This document shows positions 62,607 through 64,000 of a DNA stretch of 64,000 bases, in pieces (within the stretch, counting starts at the first letter, position 1; the number at the start of each line of letters is the position of its first letter). The position numbers and the translations under genes are program-made. Source of the DNA: Caulobacter mirabilis (GTDB lineage Bacteria; Pseudomonadota; Alphaproteobacteria; Caulobacterales; Caulobacteraceae). The notes under the pieces are model-generated. The model had not been told where the DNA came from and did no database searches. It saw only the letters and a program-made list of their open reading frames with translations. The stretch covers positions 3,577,001 to 3,641,000 of the forward strand of contig NZ_CP024201.1 of the NCBI RefSeq assembly GCF_002749615.1, written 5' to 3'.

Positions 62607-64000
62607 ATGAGTGATCGTCCGACAGGCCCCGCGCCCCACCGGCTCGTGGCGGTGCTCGGCCCCACCAACACCGGCAAGACCCACCTCGCCGTCGAGCGGA
62701 TGCTGGGCCACCACAGCGGCATGATCGGCCTGCCGCTGCGGCTGCTGGCGCGCGAGATCTACGACCGGGTCGTGAAGATCAAAGGCCCGCGCGACGTGGC
62801 CCTGATCACCGGCGAGGAGAAGATCGTCCCGCCGCGGGCCAGCTACTTCGTCTGCACCGTCGAGGCGATGCCGCTGGGCCGCGAGGTCGACTTCCTGGCC
62901 GTGGACGAGATCCAGCTCTGCGCCGATCCCGAGCGCGGCCACGTCTTCACCCACCGCCTGCTGCACGCCCGCGGCCGGTTCGAGACCATGCTGCTGGGCG
63001 CCGGGACCATGGCGCCGCTGGTCCGCCGGCTGCTGCCGCATGCCGAGATCGTCGGCCGCGAGCGGTTCTCATCCCTGCGCTACACCGGCAGCAAGAAGCT
63101 GACCCGCCTGCCCAGGCGCAGCGCCATCGTCGCCTTCAGCGCCGACAACGTCTACGCCATCGCCGAGCTGATCCGGCGTCAGCGCGGCGGGGCGGCGGTG
63201 GTGATGGGCTCGCTGAGCCCCCGCACCCGCAACGCCCAGGTCGCCCTGTACCAGTCCGGCGAGGTCGACTTCCTGGTCGCCACCGACGCCATCGGCATGG
63301 GTCTGAACATGGACGTCGACCATGTCGCATTCGCCGGCCTGCGCAAGTTCGACGGCCGCCGGACCCGGTGGCTGCACCCGCAGGAGATCGGCCAGATCGC
63401 CGGCCGCGCGGGCCGCCACGTCCGCGACGGGACCTTCGGCGTCACCGGCGAGGCGCAGGAGATGGACGAGGACCTGGTCGCCGCTGTCGAGAACCACGAG
63501 TTCCAGCCGGTCGCCGCCGCCGAATGGCGCAACCACCGGCTCGACTTCGACAACCTGCCCAGTCTGGTCCGCTCGCTGGACGCCCTGCCCCAGCGCGAGG
63601 GCCTGGTCCTGGCCGCCGAGGCGGTGGACGAGACCGTGCTCAAGCGTCTGGCCGAGGACGAGGACGTCGTCCGCCGGGTGCGGGGACGGCCCACGCTCGA
63701 GCGGCTGTGGGAGGTCTGCCAGACCCCCGACTTCCGGAAGCAGACCAGCGACGAGCACCTTCGGCTGATCCGGACCCTGTTCGACTTCCTGACCACCGGC
63801 CGCCATCGCGTTCCCGACGACTGGATGGCCGGCCAGCTGCGGACACTGGACAACTGTGATGGCGAGATCGACGCCCTGGCCACGCGGCTGGCCGGGGTGC
63901 GGACCCTGACCTACATCGCCAACCGGCCCAACTGGCTGCACGACCCCGCCCATTGGCAGGGCGTGACCCGGGCGCTCGAGGATCGGCTGTCGGACGCCCT
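62607..64000 (+). CDS. SUV3-like superfamily 2 helicase, truncated by the window end
   Basis: The reading frame is open to the last base; 464 residues are visible. Walker A is GPTNTGKTH, then LPLRLLAREIYDR, LITGEEK and the DEIQ box (AVDEIQLCADPERGHVFTHRLL). Motifs of the second RecA domain follow: VVMGSLSPRTRNAQVALYQ, FLVATDAIGMGLNMDVDHVAF and QIAGRAGRH. This is the RNA/DNA helicase family of mitochondrial SUV3 and its alphaproteobacterial relatives, thought to unwind RNA in decay or ribosome processing. ATG at MSDRPTG; the C-terminal part lies outside the window. Confidence 0.95.
   Translation, partial: MSDRPTGPAPHRLVAVLGPTNTGKTHLAVERMLGHHSGMIGLPLRLLAREIYDRVVKIKGPRDVALITGEEKIVPPRASYFVCTVEAMPLGREVDFLAVDEIQLCADPERGHVFTHRLLHARGRFETMLLGAGTMAPLVRRLLPHAEIVGRERFSSLRYTGSKKLTRLPRRSAIVAFSADNVYAIAELIRRQRGGAAVVMGSLSPRTRNAQVALYQSGEVDFLVATDAIGMGLNMDVDHVAFAGLRKFDGRRTRWLHPQEIGQIAGRAGRHVRDGTFGVTGEAQEMDEDLVAAVENHEFQPVAAAEWRNHRLDFDNLPSLVRSLDALPQREGLVLAAEAVDETVLKRLAEDEDVVRRVRGRPTLERLWEVCQTPDFRKQTSDEHLRLIRTLFDFLTTGRHRVPDDWMAGQLRTLDNCDGEIDALATRLAGVRTLTYIANRPNWLHDPAHWQGVTRALEDRLSDA

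Overview
The window is about 68-70% GC and densely coded on both strands. It has heavy use of GTG/TTG starts, UrcA and TorF-type proteins, a TonB-dependent receptor, CobT and many outer-membrane or periplasmic enzymes. This points to a free-living alphaproteobacterium of the Caulobacterales (Caulobacter, Phenylobacterium or a close relative). The assignment rests on gene content and style; no rRNA or tRNA gene was seen. I find no prophage, IS element, integrase or CRISPR array. The scaffold is chromosomal core genes (infC, rpmI-rplT, pheS-pheT, lepA, clpB, rpmB, cobT) with accessory modules between them.

Layout. 1-3 kb: OhrR/Ohr peroxide defence, an SDR epimerase and a patatin-like lipase. 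3-6 kb: ABHD10-like hydrolase and a coupled GT4-GT9 glycosyltransferase pair. 6-13.5 kb: infC with a probable AUU start, the stranded tail of an S9 peptidase gene, an MFS pump, an intact S9 peptidase, an ArsR-SRPBCC fusion regulator, a MarR-S41 peptidase pair and rpmI-rplT. 13.6-20.4 kb: polysaccharide deacetylase, a pheS-(pentapeptide-like gene)-pheT-VOC operon, two tandem small ACT-like proteins and a YqhA membrane protein. 20.4-31.4 kb: a cysteine-peptidase-fold protein, a second OhrR with a secreted hydrolase, an RND efflux operon, lepA and an MFS transporter. 31.8-36.6 kb: wecB-nfrB-nfrA-like genes, the most interesting module. 36.7-46.3 kb: siderophore-type receptor, TetR/MFS pair, cold-shock protein, EVE-HNH nuclease, sulfatase and a lipoprotein. 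46.4-64 kb: clpB, small envelope proteins, cobT-lipoprotein-lldD operon, rpmB, HxlR/CMD pair, MAPEG, YCII-ECF sigma pair, amidohydrolase and a truncated SUV3-like helicase.

How the genes work together. A recurring plan is a regulator gene with its effector gene beside it and perfect or near-perfect palindromes in the gap: OhrR/Ohr, OhrR2/hydrolase, TetR/MFS, HxlR/CMD, with ArsR and MarR sites nearby. Most effectors would deal with organic peroxides, electrophiles or drugs. The wecB-nfrB-nfrA-like cluster predicts a secreted aminosugar polymer (ManNAc-type by analogy with the E. coli phage N4 glycan receptor). Its synthase ends in two 24-residue motifs separated by exactly five residues, the signature of a c-di-GMP-binding MshEN domain, so polymer secretion is probably switched by c-di-GMP.

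Three families of palindromic intergenic repeats occur here, two copies each (near 5 and 45454; 2867 and 49146; 36595 and 54403). One copy of the third family lies inside a gene and encodes the signal peptide of a lipoprotein.
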